NCBI GenBank assembly: GCA_024220525.1
Contig: JAMYWO010000496.1
Span: 1 to 21,890 of the forward strand
Source: Cochliopodium minus
Lineage: Eukaryota > Discosea > Himatismenida > Cochliopodiidae
Length of the DNA: 21,890 bases
Direction of reading: 5' to 3'
Program-made: the position numbers and the translations under genes
The notes under the pieces: model-generated
The model's input: the letters and a program-made list of their open reading frames with translations, nothing else
Told to the model about the DNA's origin: nothing
The model's database searches: none
Shown here: positions 17,510 to 21,890 of the stretch, one piece after another
Position numbering within the stretch: the first letter of the stretch is position 1
How the letters are laid out: each line of letters opens with the position of its first letter

Positions 17510-19472
17510 ATGTCATCTTGTATGGAAGATAATGAAGAATTGGGAGCAAAAGTATATTTATATTGAAAATTTTAATTTTTTAAATTCTCAACATCAAAAA
17601 AATAATAAGATATTCAGTTGGATAGAAAAAGGAAAGATGACAAAACTAAAACAATTAATGGAAAGATTTAAAAAAGAAGATAGAGAAGAGGAAATATTCG
17701 ATCTAGAAAATACTGAAGGGGACACAATGCTTCATCATGCTTGTAAAAAAAAAAACTTGAAAAGATTAAAAATATCACAATCAAAATCCAAAAAAAAAAA
17801 CAAATTTTATCGACTATTATGATAAATTTTTTTCAATTCAAAAGGTAAAAAAACGAACAAAGTGGAAATGATAAAATATTTGGCTGAATACAAAGCAGAT
17901 TTTAAAGCAAAGAATAGAGGAGGAGAGACGTGTCTTCACAATGCTTGCTGGAACACAAATAACATAGAAATAATAAAGTTCTTAATATTGGAGATGAAGT
18001 GCGACATCTACGCAAATGACGATGATGGGGATTCACCACTAGATTATGCAGTGATGGGAAACGGCAGTGTGGAGATAATAAAATTTTTGGTGGAAGAAAT
18101 AAAAGTTGAGATGGCGGAAGATTCTCAAAAGAATTCTCCTCTTCACATATCTTGTTCGAATAACGAAAGTTTGGATATTATTTCCTACATTTACGAGAAA
18201 TATCCTGACAATATTAACACTCAAAACAAATATGGAAATACACCCCTTCACTGTTCCTGGTAAAATCAGAAAATTTTCTTGTTTCTTCAGAAGGACAAGT
18301 TTTTAATTTTTATTTTATTTTTTTATTGATTTTATTTTTTAAAGCTGGTTCAACCGCAACACCAGAATAACAGAATTTTTGCTAGAAAAAAAATCCGACC
18401 TGAATATTCTTAACAACGAAGGCACACTCCCTTTTGGCATGCTTTCTCTCAACGAAAACCTCAATGAAAGAGATACAAAGAACCTCATCCTTTATTTTTC
18501 AGAAAAGCTCAAATTTCTTCTTGTGCATCTCCCTCCAACCGAAAATGCTACCAACTCCTCCGCTTTTTCCCAACACCTCTACTCCCGTTCCCTTTGCTAC
18601 TCCAAAATTTTCTACCACGAAAATGAGCTTAAGGACTTGGAGAAGTACATTCTTTTCAACGAGGAAAAGTCCTTCTCTTATTTTTTATTTGCCAAAACTT
18701 TTTTTTCTTTGAGAATGTTCGAGATTTCTCTTTATTTTTTCGACATTTCAAAGAAACTGGGTGAAGAGAAAAACCTTATGGAGATTCTCCAGTATGAAAA
18801 TTCTTTAGAAAACAAACAATATGGACACGAATTGATACTTCCCATGAAACGAAACAGTGTCTCCTTTAAATATTTCAAGTTTTTGAACAAGCTCAACCAA
18901 GCCAATATTTATTTACAAAATTTTGAATACGAAAACTCCCTTAAAAAATTCAATGGAGCTCTTTTTTTATCTAAATTTTCCGTTTTGAAAAAAGATGTCT
19001 TGGTGGGTCGTTGCCAAAGTTACTATGAACTCCATGAGTTTGTCCTTTCTATTGAAGATTGTGACGAAGTTTTGAGGATTGACAAAAACAACAAAGTTGC
19101 TTTGAAAATAAAAATGTTTTCGTATTTGAAGCTTGGAAACAAGATTCAGCACGAAAAACTCTTTTTGGAGTTTACAAATTTGCAGGGAAAAAAAGAATTC
19201 AGTTCATCGAGAGAATACTATTTTTACCTCAAAAAAGAAAGCAAAAAACAGTTGATCTTAGAACGAGGAGCGTCGATTTGTGCTCATTGTAAATCATCTG
19301 AAAATCTAAAACTTTGTATTAGGTGTATGAAAGTTAAATATTGTCAAATTGGTACTTTTTAAAAACAAAAAAAATAATTTGACTCATTCAAAATTTTTTG
19401 TTTAAAATAAAAAAAGAGTGTAGGATAGCAAATTGGAAAGAACACAAAAATTATTGTGAACCCTTAATTTAA
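17510..19472 (+). CDS. Ankyrin-repeat, TPR-like, MYND zinc-finger protein (550 aa, 5 exons)
   Basis: Exons: 17510-17551, 17610-17742, 17845-18259, 18345-19351 and 19417-19472. All introns are GT-AG and the frame closes at 550 codons. Ankyrin repeats fill residues about 40-225: EGDTMLHHAC, GGETCLHNACW, DGDSPLDYAV, QKNSPLHISC and GNTPLHCSC, each followed by an EIIKFL-type helix. A helical, TPR-like middle follows (QANIYLQNFEYENSLKKF, YELHEFVLSIEDCDEVLRID). The last 40 residues are a complete MYND finger, assembled only after the last intron is removed: CAHC, CIRC, YCQI-EC, WKEHKNYC. MYND fingers bind proline-rich peptides, and ankyrin plus MYND proteins are usually cytosolic or nuclear adaptors. 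The start is the least certain part: the ATG at 17510 with a 58-bp first intron is preferred for its A-rich context, but an unspliced start at 17532 reads into the same frame. Its stop is only 54 bp from that of the convergent GLUG-like gene. Confidence 0.85.
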
Positions 19473-19526
19473 CAATTTCCAATTAAATTAAATTTATTTG
19501 TAATTTCTCAGTTTCATATCCATTTT

Positions 19527-21107
19527 TTATTGGGGTTTGTTTGTAGAACATCCATTTGTACAATTACAGTACCCATATCTAGGTTCATACTCTGATTGAA
19601 ATATTTTAGTGATAATTTTAAGGTTTTTTTAAAATAAAAAAAAGCAGACCATTTTTGAGATTATCACCAGACCACAAGTATTTCTGATCAAAATTGCCCA
19701 AGATGTGAGAATAAAGTTCTGGACAAGATAAACCAATGGGAAAACTTTGATCATTACAATTACCAGACTTTATGGAGGGCATATCTTCAAACTGCTTGAA
19801 GAAGTAAACGTTAGAAAAGGAACAAGTGGTGTTTATGAGTATTGAACCAATAGACGAAGAGCTATTAGGGTTGGAATAATAGTTGGAAGAGTAACTATTT
19901 ATAATTGTAAAAAGCCCATTCAGCAATATATCCAAAGTATTTAACAGTCCGACTGAAAAACCAGAATTTCCTTCTTGTATTATTTTTGCTCTTGTATATA
20001 CATCGCTTACTGAAGTCCTAGCTGTTTTTTATTGAAAAACAATATCATTTTTTTAATGAAAAGCAAAAAAATATTTTTTTTTGGGAAAATATTACCTCTG
20101 GAAGATCTGAAAACAAATATGAAACCACTGGCTTGTGGAGCATTTATAGTGACGCTTTCTTTTACATAAGATTGGCTGATTGGAGTATTATCTACATTCA
20201 TCACCAGTCCTGCAGCTGCTGAATTTCCTTTTATTAATCCGTTACTCACTCCTGAATTAATGATTCTTCCAAAAATTGATGATCCTATTCCTCCTATTTT
20301 ATTTAAAAATTGAATTAATAATTCTAAAAAATAAAAACAAAAAATGTTCACCAGCATAATTGGCATTTATAATTGTGGTCTTTGGGCTTGAAGGAAATCC
20401 TATGTTGTGACAATTAATGATGTTGGCAGATCCTATTCTATTGATGGTATGAATTTTTTTTTAAGTTGACCTTTCTTTAATCTATAGGTTGAATGTTTAC
20501 CCTATGAATGATCCTCCTCTTGATGATGGAGAATATAGAATGGTATTTTGTATCAATGAATTCGTTATTGTGTTGAATTGTGAGGATTGCCCTACAATAA
20601 TGGATGATAATTGATTGGGGGTCACATTATCTATTGAGCTGATGAGATTGCTGAGTGATGGATGTGTTGTATTGAATATTAGATTATCGATTAAACAATC
20701 TGAGCAAATAGCAAATAGACCAGAGAGGATTGTCGCGTTTGAAAATATATTTATATTCAAAATACTCAAATTTCTGATGTTGACATAATTTCCATTGAGG
20801 ATTAATGCAACATTTTTATTTTCATAATCGGTGATAGTGAGATTTATTATTGAATAACCATTCCCATCGAGAATTCCTTTATAATTATAAAAGAATATTC
20901 TATTTAGAAAAAGAAATTGATACCATTGAAAGATGAGATTGGTTGAAAAGGATATGAAGTGCAATCGATAGAATTGGTGAGGAAATAATTGATGGTGGGA
21001 TTCAATTGATCAATATTTTGTAATTGATAACAATTAGAAAGGGCTACCATTTGGGAATTAACATTAATAATAACAAGAAACAAAATGAATATAAACAATA
21101 ATTTCAT
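19527..21107 (-). CDS. Secreted GLUG-like repeat protein (about 420-426 aa, 5 or 6 exons)
   Basis: Exons: 21107-20924, 20876-20501, 20437-20352, 20293-20096, 20021 to about 19650, and probably 19591-19527. Residues 1-19 are a signal peptide (MKLLFIFILFLVIINVNSQ). The body matches the GLUG/right-handed beta-helix type: FNGILDGNGYSIINLTI spans the first junction, then VNIRNLSILNIN, LSGLFAI, GGSFIG, ANIINCHNIG, IFGRIINSGVSNGLIKG and SAAAGLV. A W-x5-LKNG segment near the end fits the usual close of such repeat units. The 3' end is ambiguous. Read through exon 5, the stop is at 19618. With an intron from either GTGATA (19667) or the weaker GTCTGC (19649) to the acceptor at 19592, the protein ends in a cysteine-rich tail EYEPRYGYCNCTNGC and stops at 19527; both keep frame. 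Such proteins are secreted or surface-bound; the ligand is unknown. Confidence 0.74.
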
Positions 21108-21286
21108 TTCTATTTTATATTATTTCTTTTATTTATCAAATTTATTGACCAAATTTAATCATGATAAAACAAAGTTTGATTAATCCTTTCTAACAAACCA
21201 AACCTTTAAATGTTATTCATTATGCATATTGCTAAATGAAGAAGAACAATTTTTTTTTAATTAAAATATTTAATTTATAATTTTTT

Positions 21287-21890
21287 TTAGATCAACAATT
21301 CTTTTTTAAGAATATCAATCTGTTGTTCTTCATACAATTTTTCTTTCTCAAGCTTTGATTTCATATGTAAATTCTCATTCTTCAAATTGGTAATTTCTTG
21401 TTTGAATTGTTGTTCTAACTTTAGTTCTAAATCATTCTCAAAAGAAGTAAGATCATCAGATAAATCGAGTTGATGTTGTAATTGTTTGATCTTGTTGAAA
21501 GCATCGACTTCATTGAATTCTTGGGAGAGAACAAGAGTATTTTGTTCCTCGATCTTGTTGGAAATCTCTTCAAAAATTTTGGTTGGCTTGTTCTCTTGTT
21601 CTTCGATGGGATTTTGTTCTTGTGGGAGTTGGTCGTTGCCTGCGCAAATTGTTTCAACAACGACAACTTGAACGATTTGATCCCAAGCATTAGTGTTTAT
21701 TTGTTTGTTTTCTCCCTAAAAAAAGAAATTAGTAAATTTAAAAAAATTAAACAAAAAGATTAATTAATTAAAAGAAATAATCAGAAGAAATTATAAATTT
21801 CGAAACAATAAAAAAGAAAGAAAGAATTTTAAAAAGAAATTTACAAATGGAAATTGAGGAGAAGGTGCAAAGAGAGGAGGAAGATAACTG
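21287..21890 (-). CDS. Collagen-like paralogue D, C-terminal end only (partial)
   Basis: Two exons are visible: 21890-21845 (cut by the window edge) and 21715-21287. The intron runs from GTAAAT to TTTTAG. The partial exon ends SYLPPLFAPSPQFPF, matching gene B, where SYIPPIF follows the FSC cysteine. The last exon starts GENKQINTNAWDQIVQVVVV and reaches ETIC. Gene B has GDINKNALDQIVQVVVVETFC at the same place after an intron at the same position and phase. The remaining roughly 115 residues are Glu/Gln/Lys-rich with heptad-like leucines and isoleucines, a probable coiled-coil tail ending KKELLI. The collagen rod itself would lie beyond the right edge and has not been seen; membership rests on the C-terminal match. 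Its stop lies 179 bp upstream of the GLUG-like gene start on the same strand. Confidence 0.86.

Overview
The window is nuclear DNA of an AT-rich, compact eukaryote, most like an amoebozoan protist (dictyostelid-like), although the species cannot be fixed from sequence alone. The evidence is short AT-rich GT-AG introns (about 35 to 165 bp, many with poly-T tracts), A-rich leaders directly before each ATG, TAA as the only stop codon in every gene whose end is visible, and very short intergenic gaps (54 to about 500 bp). Protein content is clearly eukaryotic: a NOL10/Enp2 nucleolar protein, an ankyrin-TPR-MYND protein and a PA-domain 7TM protein. I saw no RNA genes, transposons or virus-like elements.

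Layout, left to right. (1) 207-967, minus: the first two exons of a NOL10-like WD protein. (2) 1467-8141, plus: collagen-like gene A, 2224 aa, one exon, about 611 Gly-X-Y triplets. (3) 8238-12631, minus: collagen-like gene B, 1419 aa, three exons, about 315 triplets built almost wholly of G-D/N/E/S-K. (4) 13023-15146, plus: collagen-like gene C, 707 aa, one exon, about 89 triplets. (5) 15369-17201, plus: a 445-aa protein with a signal peptide, a PA domain and seven membrane spans, in 8 exons. (6) 17510-19472, plus: a 550-aa ankyrin/TPR-like/MYND protein in 5 exons. (7) 19527-21107, minus: a secreted GLUG-like repeat protein in 5 or 6 exons. (8) 21287-21890, minus: the 3' end of a fourth collagen-like paralogue, D, running off the right edge.

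The main discovery candidate is the cluster of collagen-like paralogues A, B, C and D. A, B and C share one plan: a signal peptide, a short four-cysteine N-domain, a Gly-X-Y rod of very different length and chemistry, a conserved ten-cysteine C-domain containing CGYFC and a terminal ETFC-type motif, and (not in A) a coiled-coil tail. The caps stay constant while the rod varies from about 89 to 611 triplets, which suggests a modular secreted matrix family. The C-domain and coiled coil could nucleate trimers, as the C-propeptide or NC1 does in animal collagens; that is inference. The PA-7TM and GLUG-like genes also encode membrane or secreted proteins, so much of the locus serves the cell surface, but nothing shows that the genes act in one pathway.
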